Assembly: GCF_001653235.2 (NCBI RefSeq)
Contig: NC_035793.1
Coordinates: forward strand, 5,270,001 to 5,334,000
Direction of reading: 5' to 3'
Source: Pochonia chlamydosporia 170
Taxonomy: Eukaryota > Ascomycota > Sordariomycetes > Hypocreales > Clavicipitaceae
Length of the DNA: 64,000 bases
Program-made: the position numbers and the translations under genes
The notes under the pieces: generated by a model
Database searches by the model: none
What the model saw: the letters and a program-made list of their open reading frames with translations, nothing else
What the model was told of the DNA's origin: nothing
In this document: piece after piece, positions 1 to 10,842 of the stretch
How the letters are laid out: every line of letters starts with the position of its first letter
Numbering within the stretch: position 1 is the first letter of the stretch

Positions 1-396
1 GTTCACCCGAGCGTACCAATGAAGACGCAGTACCAGTATAAATTTTTGCCTGACGTGGATGGGAACTCGTTCAGCGGGCGATGGAGAGCGTTTCTACAGT
101 CGACCAGTCTGCCGTTAAAGTCAACTATATACGCAGAGTGGCATGATGATAGATTTGCACCATGGGTACATTTTGTGCCTTTTGACAACACCTATCAGGA
201 CATTTATGCTGTTCTAGAATACTTTCTAAGCCACGATCGCGAGGCAGAATCTATTGCTACTGAAGGAAAGGCCTGGGCAGAGAAGGTGTTTCGCAGGGCA
301 GACATGAAGCTCTACGTGTGGCGGCTGTTATTAGAGTATGCGAGAGTGCTAGACGATAAAAGAGATAACTTGGCGTTTGTTGGGGATCTGATATAG
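1..396 (+). CDS. GT90/CAP10-like glycosyltransferase, 3' end only
   Basis: The reading frame is open from the first base of the window to a TAG stop, giving the last 131 residues of a larger protein; the 5' part lies outside. The stretch reading YKFLPDVDGNSFSGRWRAF followed by a STSLPLKSTIYAEWHDDR block and a HFVPFDNTYQDIYAV block is characteristic of the C-terminal half of the fungal CAP10/GT90 family, related to the Cryptococcus capsule xylosyltransferase Cap59/Cap10 group and to POGLUT enzymes. These are Golgi or ER type II membrane enzymes that add xylose or glucose to glycans. The first ATG in the window (position 19) is internal, because conserved family sequence starts at once. The donor sugar and acceptor cannot be told from this fragment. 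Confidence 0.85.
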   Translation, partial: VHPSVPMKTQYQYKFLPDVDGNSFSGRWRAFLQSTSLPLKSTIYAEWHDDRFAPWVHFVPFDNTYQDIYAVLEYFLSHDREAESIATEGKAWAEKVFRRADMKLYVWRLLLEYARVLDDKRDNLAFVGDLI

Positions 397-542
397 TAGG
401 CATTGCGCCAGCCTCATTAAGGTATATAAATTGTTCTTATATTCATGTTTCCGTGCATGGGTTAACGTAGCTCTAGCAATCCAGCAGTCGGGTTGATAGG
501 TCCAAGGCAAGCGCCTCGCTTTCGAACTACATTGGATTCAAC

Positions 543-1591
543 ATGTATCAACTGAATGCCGCTGAGAAGAATGCGATTGCAGATCTTTTAAATTCCAAGA
601 GGTACTGTAGCTCCTGACGCGAAGCCAGAGAATGCGGTGTTCTGGACAGAAGGTTGGAGATGCTACGCAAGCTACAATACTGTCATGGCTGTCATCGATA
701 CCATGCCAATGCACTGTTCCTATCTCAGCCCAAACAAAGCAACAACTCTTCGTCGCAATGTATCGGACGACTCGGACACATTACAATCTGCAACCACCGT
801 TCATGCCGGCCTACGACGCGGTAGGACGTCTACGAAAGCGTACGGAAACGTCGCGATGTTGGCCACAATAGATATGCAATTGCATGTATGAACCTGGCAC
901 ATCAACCTGACTGGAGGTACAACGATGAGTCCTACCTAGATTCTGTATCAGCATTCCCACGGCTTGTTGCAGCAAATACTGCTCTTCGCGGCTCGGTATG
1001 TACCTTAAGCTATGAATGGGAGCTCCCGCTCCTTGAAATTGAGGACCAGTCTTTAGGCACGGTTCAACAAGTGGTGTCGAAAGTGGTAAAGGGGGGTGCT
1101 CTCAGCAATCACAGGATGTATCCTCACATCTCTGTTGAGAAAGAATACAGGATTTTATTCAGTCCGGCATTTGTACTTGTTTTAGAGAATCTACATGTCG
1201 AGAACAGTTCGAAGCTTGCACCTGTGGATGCCGATGGCAAGATTACCTTGAATGTCGGATTCGTGGTGCCAGTTATACATGGATCATGTCCTTGGACTGT
1301 ATTATGCTTTCATTCCGGTACGCATGGCATGTCCGGAGACCAACTAGTCCGGGACGGCTAGGTCTGATTGATAAAGAGTGTAAAGACAAGCTGTTTACGG
1401 AGGAAAATCACAAGATTCTTTGGTGCAGTACACGGACCTGTCGGACGAATACTAGGGGAAGATGGGAAGCACTTGTTAAGGAGGATTTGGAAAGGGATTT
1501 TATGAATGCCCCTGATGGTGATGCGAATGATTACTCTGACTACCTTGAGGCGCTCTTTGCGTCTCACGAGCGCTCCTTTCGGAATTGGTAA
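543..1591 (+). pseudogene. unknown gene, broken across frames
   Basis: I do not recognise the family. Protein-like sequence runs through this stretch but changes frame several times. An ATG at 543 opens a short frame that stops at once; a frame starting near 618 reads as a Trp/Tyr-rich segment (PENAVFWTEGW); a second frame around 735-820 reads PPFMPAYDAV; and a third from about 823 continues as VYESVRKRRD and runs to 1361 through a 157-residue open stretch. A final frame from about 1360 ends at 1591 with an acidic tail. No convincing intron (donor, acceptor, matching phase) joins the pieces around 820, so one or more indels are likelier than splicing. It could be a decayed accessory gene or a gene with introns I could not resolve. 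Confidence 0.35.
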
Positions 1592-2290
1592 AACATGAGG
1601 ATGCGTGAATAAGAACTCAGAACTAGGATAGTTGGAGATATAACAGAGGAGCAATCATTCGAAAATGCCGTAGACAAGGCGAGTGAGTGGCGTTTCGTGA
1701 GACCAAGTGCTCCTTGAAGGCTCATCTCCAGCGCCCGGAAATCATATATCAGTCAGCAAATGCAACCGGTTACATGGACAAGCGCATCTGACCCCTTGCC
1801 TTGGACCTAATTCAGTCCTATTAGACAAATTGGTGATGTAGTTGGGAGGAAGGAGGTGTAGTGCGTCTAGATGAGCGTTCTGTTACAACCACAATACTGG
1901 CATTAATCGTGTTGCTGTTGCGTTCGGACACATCCCACACTGGGCTCGGCGGGTCCAAGATGTCCTGAGACGAGAGTCAAGTTGCCACTCAGACCGCTTG
2001 CATCACAAGGCTCCATGACGGAAGTGGAGTTTAAGTTGTCTTATTAATAAGAAATGTAGCAATTCAGTTGCTATTAGGTCATGTCCTGAGCTGCTTGCTG
2101 GGCATGCGGAACCTTCGGAGGTGGCAAAGTTGGCTAGAGCTGGACTATGCAAGCAGGGGCTTGGCAAACACCGTCACTTTTTAGAGAAATAGCCGCAGTA
2201 GTTTACAACTCGGGCCATGTGATACTTCAAAATCTGTCCGGGGTAACCGGAGAATGGAGTGCTTTCGTTCTAGCTGTATGTCATGTGCTA

Positions 2291-3112
2291 ATGGTAAGAA
2301 GAGGACGTCGGAGAACGGCAGACAAGCGCATATATCTTGCAGCACCCTCATGGCCTCGCGGCAGTGACTTGGTTCTGAGAACCTTCCAAACTTTTCGAAG
2401 CATATGCAAGGTTTTGTATTTCAAAAGCAGCTATATTGCAGTCGCCCTGAATTTTGCCATCGAGATGCCGTCAAACATATTCCTGGAGAAGGCACCTCGA
2501 TTATTCAGCTTGTGCAGCTACTTCCTGGTGTTTGCCTCTGCTACAGTAGTTACTGGCATTCTTGGATGGTTCCTACATCGCACATCAGCGCAAAATGCAC
2601 ATGTAGTGTTCCAAGAAACCGTGGTATGCTTCCTTTGCCTGATCTTATTCGATGCCTCTGAATAGCTCGCTAACCACAACACGATATCTAAATCAAGGCT
2701 GCCGTCACAGTACCTATCTATCTTGGACACCTAGTTTTTCCGCAAATTGATGCCTACCACGGACAGACTGTGCTCGTTAACCTAGTATTTTCATATCTGT
2801 GGCTGACATCCTTCATTTTCGCTGCAGAAGATTGGACAGGCGGCCGATGCGCGCAGAGTTTCCCTATCAGCCAAAGCTGCAGTCAGAAGATGGCAGTTGT
2901 CGCATTCAACTTTCTCGCCTTGTAAGTCAGCCGCTCTGTGAGCTACTCCAAACACAGACTTGTGTTTATATTTTTGCAGTTTCTTTCTCCTCGCCGATTT
3001 GCTTCTGAAGAGTATTGTTTGGTACTCAAGGAATAACGCCAGTAAAAAGAAGCAAATCCCGGATGGAAATGGGGTGATTACAACCAGCGCCGTCGGTATC
3101 AATGGTGTTTAG
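2291..3112 (+). CDS. MARVEL-like small integral membrane protein
   Basis: Proposed exons are 2291-2623, 2698-2921 and 2980-3112 (229 codons before the stop). All junctions are GT..AG and keep the frame. Exon 2 and 3 carry the fungal MARVEL-like signature: a transmembrane stretch, then AAEDWTGGRCA with a following Cys-rich QSCSQK, then a last helix (FNFLAFFFLLADLLLK) and a short hydrophilic cytoplasmic tail. Four membrane segments are visible. Such proteins act in membrane domain organisation (eisosome and vesicle related); the exact role is unknown. The start is uncertain: family members usually begin just before the GSD..LRTFQ segment, and the ATG at 2350 is one base out of frame with it, so either the upstream in-frame ATG at 2291 is used or the start is damaged. 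Confidence 0.6.
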
Positions 3113-3656
3113 ACAGCTGGGGTGACAATGTGGGGAAGCAACCGAACGGACGTAGGATTTCATGTCCCTCTTGGGGGGTTCCCTATTGTTAGTAGCTAAT
3201 AGGCACAAGCATGTGCCAGCTCGTCTTGGATTGTCAAATTTCGATTCTTTATTGGGTTGAAACTTTTGACTAATAATGGTCGGCATTAGTTACCGACGCA
3301 TCGAGGGATAAGCCACTGTTTCAGACCAGGTAACCACCAACTTGTCGTGGGTCAAATGCGAATCGGCGGGGCTGAATCGTTGATACCCTTGTGTCATGAA
3401 TCAGAGTCGTTTACCCGATTTGGTATTCCAATTAGGAAAACGAGATACACATATCAACTAAGCATAACATGGAGTATATTTGAGCAGGCGAATCGTGCAG
3501 CTTTTTCGTGATTTTGCATCGGGGTATAGAATTGCGCCTTTGTGGTTACGCGTTCACCGTCCAAAAAAAGTATAAATGTTGGACTGTTCGGCCGCTGGGG
3601 ATCAGAGTCATACAACAGCACATCCAACTTGTTTTTATTAGACTCTCGGGTTTACG
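3113..3656. other. intergenic, no gene seen
   Basis: Only short out-of-frame ORFs occur. It holds the 3' flank of the MARVEL-like gene and the promoter side of the carboxylesterase, including a TATA-like site near 3571. Confidence 0.5.
3571..3577 (+). promoter_or_regulatory. TATA-like box before carboxylesterase
   Basis: TATAAAT lies about 80-86 bases before the ATG at 3657, directly after a run of seven A. The spacing suits a fungal TATA element and supports that start. Confidence 0.4.
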
Positions 3657-5381
3657 ATGAAGTTTTCTGTTACTTTTTGCGCAGGAAGCCTGTTCGTGGC
3701 AGGCATAGCCACCACGGAGCCTTGGAATCCAAAATATGTTGTCGCCAAAACATCTAAATGGGCTATTCGTGGTGTTGAAGTTAGTCATGGTGTACATGGC
3801 TTCCTCGGTATTCCCTACGCTCAACCCCCAATTGGAAATCTCAGATTCCTGCCGCCTCAGCCACTTGATATGGCAACCACTCAAGACAAGAGCAGCGGCC
3901 TGATTGAGGCAACCAAGTTTGGCCCAGTGTGCTACCAGTTCATGTACAATTCGGTGGCGGGAAACCAATCTAAGCCAGCAACAACGGAATCTGAGGACTG
4001 TTTGAACTTGAACGTATTTGTCCCGGCGCACCAAGGCCGCCATAACATTAAACTCCCAGTTTTTGTGTGGTCATATGGCGGCGGTTTTGCTGAAGGCGGA
4101 AACAGCGTTCCAATTTATAACCCTGGCGATTTCGTCGCACGAAGCAAAGACATTATAGTTGTTACCTGGAAGTAAGTCTAGCCACCTCTCGCGACCTTAA
4201 GCCAGGTACCGTATTAATCGGAGTGACATAGCTATCGTCTAAGTGTGTTTGGCTTTCCAAATTCACCCGCTCTCAAAGAACAGAATCTCGGCATCAGGGA
4301 TCAGCGTCGGGCCCTAGAATGGATTCGAGATAATATTGCAGCTTTTGGCGGAGACCCCAGGAGAATTGTGCTTGGGGGGCAGTCTGCTGGAGCAGATACG
4401 GCGCATGCAATGATATATTCCCATCCTCGTGATCCTATTATGGCAGGTTTGTTGCTGCAAAGCGGTACCATTCAGGTTGCCAATGCAGGGAGCCAGCAAG
4501 TAGACGCAGAATTTGTTCGCATTGCCAAAACCGTGGGGTGCGCGAATGATGACCGGCATCAAGAGCTAAAATGCATGCAAGATGCAGATGCGATAGCTCT
4601 GAAGCATGCTATTTCGAATATAACGCTCAACAGATTTGGTTCTCCTACAGGAGGAGCTCCCATGGTGGACAATATCACCATCTTTACACTGAACGAGTAC
4701 GCCAAACGAGGTCAATCGGGTGATTTTGCTCGTATTGTAGGTTCTCTCATTGATCTTTCTCAAGATGAGTCTCAACTCCTGACTAAATTATTTCCAGCCA
4801 ATGCTGTTAGGCTCGACTAGTGACGAAGGTCAAGGTGTTATCAATTGGCAACCTGAAAAAGGAATCAACCAGACTTTTGCTAGAATCATTACTGAAACAA
4901 TATTTACCTGTAGCATGCTGCTCAATGGAGGATTTCATGCCACGCACAATATTCCCGTGTGGCGGTATTGGTTTCGAGGTGTCTTCCCTGAAGTCACCAC
5001 GTACCCATGGCTTGGGGCTTATCATGGGGGTGCGTTTCTTGCCATCAGTTCAACCGAAATCTCTAAACACAAAGACTGACCCCAGAATTAGCCGATGTAC
5101 CCCTGCTGATGGGAACTTATAAGCAAATGGCGGATGGCAGGCGCGGAAGTACGACCATACAAGCCTCTCATCTCCTTCAGCGAATCTTTGCCTCGTTCAT
5201 TCGAAACCCTCGTCATGGTCTGCTGTCTGATTTCGGACTGCCCACGTTTCGCCCCAATACCTCGAGTTTGATTGGGTTATTCCAAGATAATACTCCGACT
5301 TACAAGATCATGACGCCAACGGTGGATGGTGTGTGCAAGAATCCCACTCCAGTGCCCTACGAGGAGTGGGACAGATTGTAA
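3657..5381 (+). CDS. secreted type-B carboxylesterase/lipase
   Basis: Four exons, 3657-4171, 4232-4736, 4798-5029 and 5086-5381, join in frame to 515 residues, normal for the family. A signal peptide (MKFSVTFCAGSLFVAGIA) begins the protein, followed by the GIPYAQPPIGNLRF and SEDCLNLNVF blocks, an oxyanion-hole YGGGF, and the nucleophile elbow GGQSAGA with Ser about 223. The acid is Glu about 350 in GSTSDEGQ and the base His about 416 in AYHGEL, so the catalytic triad is complete. It hydrolyses ester bonds of lipids or small carboxyl esters outside the cell; the natural substrate cannot be told. Introns 1 and 3 have GTAAGT and GTGCGT donors. The intron at 4737-4797 restores the frame exactly before PMLLGSTSDEG, which confirms that there is no frameshift despite the stop seen on simple read-through. 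Confidence 0.88.
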
Positions 5382-5526
5382 TACATTCGCTACCATTCGA
5401 ACAAATAAAGAAACCATTCACTTCTTGTGTAGTAAGCTGGGGGTATGGACAATGTCTCTTCTTCAAATTATCATGTCTTGTCATTTGTACGCAGTTCCAA
5501 TATGTACATAAAGCCCGTGGATTCAT

Positions 5527-6102
5527 CTAACAATCGGCAATGTTTATGAGCCCAAAGAATGGCCCAACCTCGGGAATAATGCTACCAGCGGTTGCAAGCT
5601 TCTGGAATAGCTCGCACAAGCCATCTTCGTCATTCACGGTGACGGTCATCTCCAAGTGGCCCTTCTCGTTGCCGTCACCGAATCGGTTGAGGATCAGCTT
5701 GCTCGGAACAGTGAATTTGGTCTCAATGGGCTCTGGGCCAATGCCCTTCTGGTTTTCGTGCGTGAACATTTTGCCAATAATGTTGCCCATTTGCTTGTCG
5801 AACTCTCCCTTAGCTTCGGGGGGGAATACAGCATCCACATTGACTTGGAACTTGAAGTGCTCGAAGGATCCGGAGCATGACGTTTCCTTGCAAGTACCCA
5901 TAACTTTCTTGTGCAGTTCGTCGCGGACATCGTTGTAAAAGTCGTCACAATTTTCGACGTGATCATCTCCAGGATGCCCGCACACTTGCGTATGTGTCTG
6001 TTTGGGTCCATACCAGTCTAGGTTGGAATGCGCATCTCCAGCCGCAGCAATCGTGGCCAAGGACAGGGCTGATGCCACACTGAGGAGGGCTTTGAGATGC
6101 AT
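5527..6102 (-). CDS. secreted six-cysteine protein, unknown function
   Basis: A single exon of 191 codons from the ATG at 6102. An upstream in-frame ATG at 6132 would only add a His/Ile-rich run in front, so the second Met, which opens a clean signal peptide (MHLKALLSVASALSLATIAAAG), is preferred. The mature part is about 170 residues, acidic and His/Asp-rich at its start, with six cysteines in CGH, NCDD, TCKETSC, LCEL and a C-terminal Cys as last residue, which fits three disulfides. I recognise no domain. The size, leader and Cys content are those of candidate fungal effectors, but that is inference. The gene is convergent with the esterase on its left, with about 145 bases between stops. 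Confidence 0.7.
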   Translation of the reverse strand: MHLKALLSVASALSLATIAAAGDAHSNLDWYGPKQTHTQVCGHPGDDHVENCDDFYNDVRDELHKKVMGTCKETSCSGSFEHFKFQVNVDAVFPPEAKGEFDKQMGNIIGKMFTHENQKGIGPEPIETKFTVPSKLILNRFGDGNEKGHLEMTVTVNDEDGLCELFQKLATAGSIIPEVGPFFGLINIADC

Positions 6103-6517
6103 GATGATGATAATGATGAGATGAAATAGCAAAGGCGATTGTTGGCAATAGTCGCTCGTTCAAAAATCTAGTGTGGGAGCCGTCGCCTTTAAGTACAAGT
6201 CAGTCGCAAAAGCGTCAAAGGAAGCTTTTTCGCCAGAGGGATACTTCTTACTGGATACGCACTCACATTAACAGCTACGGCACTCTCATCCCTGTCAGAA
6301 AGGATTCACTGACCTTCTACCGAAGGATTTCTAGGTCTTACGTGTGGATCAAGAGGAATCGTGATGTCGTCATTCCACTGACACGCCCAAGCTGCCTTCC
6401 CTCTCAGCGGCGATTGCCCTTGGACTCCAGAACCACCAAACGCCACAAACTTAAAAAAACAAATATACAAAGATTTGGCCTTACGATAGAGTAATACCGA
6501 GCGATCAGGAGGGCATC

Positions 6518-6641
6518 TATAATGGGGATCCAAAGTACTTGGGTCCATAAAAGGTATCGCATATCGCAGCGTATAGTAACATGTACTGAGATATGTTAGT
6601 GCATACTTGCCTGCTGGTAGCTACCTTTACCACAGACTGTA
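6518..6641 (+). repeat. MITE-like repeat, copy A
   Basis: About 124 bases, opening TATAATGGGGATCC and ending CCACAGACTGTA, with the family core GGTATCGCATATCGC at 6553. It shares its core, a mid-element GCATACTTG-type block and its right end with copies at 8657, 35888 and 45601. The left tip is more decayed than in copy B. Confidence 0.65.
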
Positions 6642-7451
6642 CATTCGTGCCCCGACGGTAGAATACTTCTTCTAGTGCTTAGACTAGGCAAATGTTAGGA
6701 CGATCGACTAAGAGCGGCAATGTTACGTTGGTCAGCTTTACGGGTAATGCCAAGACTTCAAATGTGATAGAACATCGAAATTTAATATATAGATCTGCAT
6801 ATTCAATCGGCAAGGGTTACATTTCGGCAAGCTACTAAAACCGCCATTATGCGCATTGTCGAAGTCCCCGACAACCCTGGTGATGCTGTAAGACGCCGGC
6901 CGTGGTATGACGAGTACCTGCTTGTCAGAGAATGGCTATGGCTCCCTCAGTCGGCAATATATTGACTGTAACAAATTGACCCATTATTGGGCTTTAGCAC
7001 CAAAGTATAGTTTTGAACATCAATGGCTAACTTGGAAGGATACTCCCGCCACTGCTCTGCCGGGATAGTAGTACAATTCGATACCGCTGTCGCCGCTCAG
7101 TTGCTTTGCTGTCACCTTGGGAGTTACCCTCAGCAAATATAGCCGAATATGTTACACTAGCTGATGAGTCTGATCACGTGGAATTGTAAACTGCTGTGTT
7201 AACAACATAGTCCTCCGTAAATGTTGAATTGACTGCTCGTATATACAGGCTGTCGTCTCTGTTGCCAGACAACAAGGGTTTACAGAGAAACCTGCGCCGC
7301 CGTGCATCCTGTAGTAGCAAAGCCAATTCTTCCCTCATCGACCGCCTATTCGTGAAAGCATGTGCAAGCAAGAAATGACCGGCTAAGTCACAAGCCTGTG
7401 GATGATTGGCTGTTTGGGTGGTGGTATGCCTGCGAGAAAAATAGAAGGTTC

Positions 7452-7900
7452 TTACCCCAGAATCTCGTTCAGAATTTGGGCAGCGATGTAATCCGCATTC
7501 CGACTCGATAGTTTCGAGCATAGATTTGGTTCGTGGCCAATCTCAATAGAGCACAAGTTATCTCGACCTATACCTGCAACATATGCGTTAGAAAGCCTAC
7601 TTTGTTGTCTTGTTCTCTGGCGTGATGAAGATTTAAGGCTCCCTCTTGATATTGCCTGGCAGCTTTTTGAACCCATCAAACCACAAATGCCCAACGTAGA
7701 GAAACAATAGCAAGTCATATTTTATCTCGTCGGGGTAAAACTTATATGTGTCTGTTTTGGCCGCCAGAAACTGCTGCCCTTAAACGAAGATGGGGGCTTA
7801 AATGATTGTCTTCAAGATCCGACTGAGTACAACATTTACTCTGTTGTTTCGCTTGGGCGAGTAATAGTCGGTGTCTTCCCAGCTCCCGAAGTCAGCGGGG
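7452..7900 (-). pseudogene. possible decayed GH79-like glycosidase remnant
   Basis: On the minus strand the segment RDNLCSIEIGHEPNL followed by RNADYIAAQ resembles the region around the GNEP acid/base motif of GH79 beta-glucuronidase/heparanase-like enzymes (N changed to H here). Upstream, near 7850, a DTDYYSPKRNN segment can be read in another frame, with stops and frame changes between. Downstream, near 7174-7450, further broken frames occur. No intact ORF of family length remains. The assignment rests on one motif and is weak. Confidence 0.3.
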
Positions 7901-8656
7901 AGAAAAGTGAGGTTAAGAAAAGGCCAATCTGGTGTTATATGGGAGATAACAGCATGACGAAGGAATATTAGAAACTATTGCGTTTATAATTTAGACCTCT
8001 ACTTGTTATCATTTATAGTTACGCAATTTAAATCACAGACTTTATAGTATATTATCGTCTATAGGATAATGTGAGGTTAGTACATTAAAGCGACAACGTT
8101 TTGCTAGACTAGTCCCCATCGCAAGAGCCACCGTTGCAGCCGTTACACAACTACAAAGTGCAAAACAGTCAATAGACCAAATGGGAAAGAGATCAACTCC
8201 TTACGCCGGGTAGACGTAATCTTTGCAGACCACTAAAACGGAACATGACGGAACTAAGATCAGCCTCGGCCCACACTTCCTTGGAATGTCCTTTGGAACC
8301 CTGGATACGCCACCACTGCCCCGTACGGTGCTTTAGCTCCAGTTTGAATCAGTAGTTCACCAAGACTTCAGTCAGCCGCGACGCCTCCTTGTTCAAACAA
8401 TGACTCGGCTCTTGTGTGTACGCCTTTCTGAAGAAAATACACACAAAATAAAAAGAAGAGCCATAAAAGCCGAAGAAAAGCGTCCTTTTTACCCTCTCTT
8501 TCTAGCTCCCGACATTGCTTTGTTGTAGCAAAATTGCTATGTAGCTTCTTAGTTTAGACGCAGCCTTTTCTCTGTGCGAAGCGTGTTAAGGCGAGGATAA
8601 GACAGCTTGTAGTTAACCTACCGCAAAGCAAGTTCAAGATTTTATTAAAGCCCTCT

Positions 8657-8781
8657 TACAGTGGGGGTTCAGACGTATCTGAACAAGGAAGGGTATCGCA
8701 TATCGCGTTGTGTGTTGAGGCATATTAAGCAGTGCTAGTGTATACTTGGATATGTTCAGATACATTTAACCACAGACTGTA
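8657..8781 (+). repeat. MITE-like repeat, copy B (best preserved)
   Basis: This copy is 125 bases including a TA at each end: TACAGTGGGGGTTCAG on the left and CCACAGACTGTA on the right, so the termini begin CAGT in inverted orientation and are flanked by TA. The core GGTATCGCATATCGCG and the GTGTATACTTGGATATG block match copy C almost base for base. The structure is that of a short non-autonomous element of the Tc1/mariner type; it has no coding capacity. Confidence 0.7.
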
Positions 8782-9634
8782 TATTGTAACACAAGACATT
8801 CTTTATCACCAGTTGACAGGCTTCATGTCTCCACTACTGCGGGCGTGTGGGATTCTCCAGTTGTAACAACCCAAACTCGATATGGGGATAACTAAGAGAA
8901 GTCCCCCACTCCACCACCAGAACAAATTCTGCCCCTACATTCCCTGCTGAGAGAACCAACCCCTTAACGATAGAGCATCAAATTACGGGGCGTAAATAGT
9001 TTACAAAAGTCCTTAATAGTAGGACTGGCCTAGGCCATCTTCCATACCGTGAGTTGCAAAAGAAGGAATTGCATTGGCAGTATGCAACAAATATCTGTAA
9101 TTGCAAGAAAGGTATTTCCTCTATCTAGCTGTGTATTAAGTGAGTATATCGGTTTGATTGCATGTGGTTTTGTGCGTTGCTCCAACTTTGGTACCCATAC
9201 AGAGTGGCCACATACACGGTCCGCAGACAAGACTAGCCGGATAATGTGTCAAACCAGCAGGTAACCCCTGACAGGACCTTTGCTAGCTTGGATTCTGCCC
9301 ATGTTTTCGAAGCCGATCTGCCGAATACTTGCAAACTAAGGTGGGATGGTATTGAAAGTCACCACGAGGATGTGGAAAAGAGAGGAACAAGAGCGGGTGC
9401 GCCAGACATAATACTAGAATCATACCTCACCCCATGGCTGCCATGGGTCATGCGCATATTGTACCAATCCTCTGTTGTTAATCACTTCTCTTTTCTGCAC
9501 CTTGTTGCAGTGATCCTCCCAGAAAGCTATTGGTCTTGCCAAAAACAGCATATAGAAGAACACGACGGGTTGTGTTGCACAATTCACGAGGAATACTTGT
9601 GCAGCGAAACCACGAGTCGGCAAAAGAGTCCAAT

Positions 9635-10842
9635 ATGGATGCTACATTTATGGAGCAGCTATGGAGTGAGCGCCATTACGGTACACCTCTTACCATCATC
9701 TTCATGATTGTGCCTACAGTTGCTGTTAGCCTCCGCCTTTACGCGAAGAGCACAGCTCGTCAGCCGATCGAGCTTAGTGATTATCTCTCTGTTGCTTCTT
9801 GGATGATCACAACGAGTTTCTTCATTTCTGTGCTCGTAGCCGTCTACTTACCTGCGTCATATCTAAACAACAAAGACGGCATCGACGTGCCTGTGTCAAA
9901 GATTACCTTTTCTCTCAATTTATTATGGGCTGGGGCCTGTTACTGCTGCAAGTTGTCAATCTTGTGCCTATATTATCGACTACTTAGCACACCTTCCAGC
10001 AAATTTCGCCTGGCTATCCGAATCATGTTTGTCCTGACAGTTTGCGTCGGCGTTGCGAGTTGTCTGGGGTTCCTGTTGATATTCCGAGATATGTCATGGT
10101 GGTGGTCGACAGGACTAAGGGATCACCCCGAAGCGCTAGCAAACGAAATCAGAATGAATGAGGCAATAGATATCCTATCGCTTCTTACAGACATAATTCT
10201 GTTTTTAATGCCATTGCCGGTGATTAGAAAATTAAATCTCAGCAAAAGCAAAAAGCGACTGCTAATTGCGCTGTTTTCGCTTGGGTTCTTGTAAGCTTCT
10301 AGCCAGCAAAGTAATCACCATTGGACTCAATAGAAAGTTTATGCTAACTTCAAACCATACAACTTAGGACTTGCATTGAGGTTGCAATTAGAATTATTAC
10401 CACATACGCATTTAACGGTGCACTAGACGCTATTCAGGTCCAGTGCCTGTTAATGGGCATCGAGCCAGCAATGGGACTTACACTCTGCTCGTTGCCCGTG
10501 TTTCTGCGACTGGTAAGTCCCCATGGTCACCATCTGAGAAGAGTGCGAGCTTTGCTAACCTTGTGATATTTTATTTTGCTACAGTTCCGGAAAGTCGACC
10601 ATAGCAAAACCAGTCGCAGTTATGCATCCGGGGATCGCGGAAATTTCTACCCACTAGGGCCTGTACGCACTACGCGATCGGCGAGAGATCCGGACGGGGC
10701 GTTGCTTGATTCTTCATCTAATACTACCCTGGGGAAGCCAAATCCTGTACTTATACAAACCGAGATTACCATCCATTCTTCCCACAGCGAGTTCACCGAA
10801 TCTCGTGAACCACAGGAGATGTATTGGAACACAAAGACCTAG
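9635..10842 (+). CDS. Pth11-like rhodopsin-domain membrane receptor
   Basis: Exons 9635-10290, 10368-10512 and 10585-10842 give 352 residues. The ATG at 9635 (MDATFMEQLW) is chosen over an upstream in-frame Met because the first helix follows 14 residues later and the extra N-terminus looks non-coding. Seven membrane helices can be counted, with the conserved ELSDYLSVASW block after helix 1, KLSILCLYYRL in helix 4, a W-rich extracellular loop, the NEAIDILSLLTDIILFLMPLPVIRKL segment (split here by family position into helices 5-6) and a soluble Ser/Thr-rich tail of about 90 residues. Proteins of this fungal group (PF20684 type) sit in the plasma membrane and are thought to sense surfaces or nutrients. 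No CFEM domain is present. The second intron has a GTAAGT donor and a CTACAG acceptor. Confidence 0.85.

Larger units (their letters stand above)
6103..9634. other. gene-poor, AT-leaning stretch with repeat copies
   Basis: No intact gene is visible in these 3.5 kb. The stretch contains two copies of a short TA-flanked repeat and a likely decayed glycosidase remnant (listed separately). Between about 7980 and 8100 the base composition is strongly AT-rich. The ORFs present are short and lack family features. Confidence 0.5.

Noticed and set aside
4737..4820. frameshift in the first esterase
   Set aside because: Read-through hits a stop, but a 61-base GT..AG intron restores the GSTSDEG motif, so the gene is intact.
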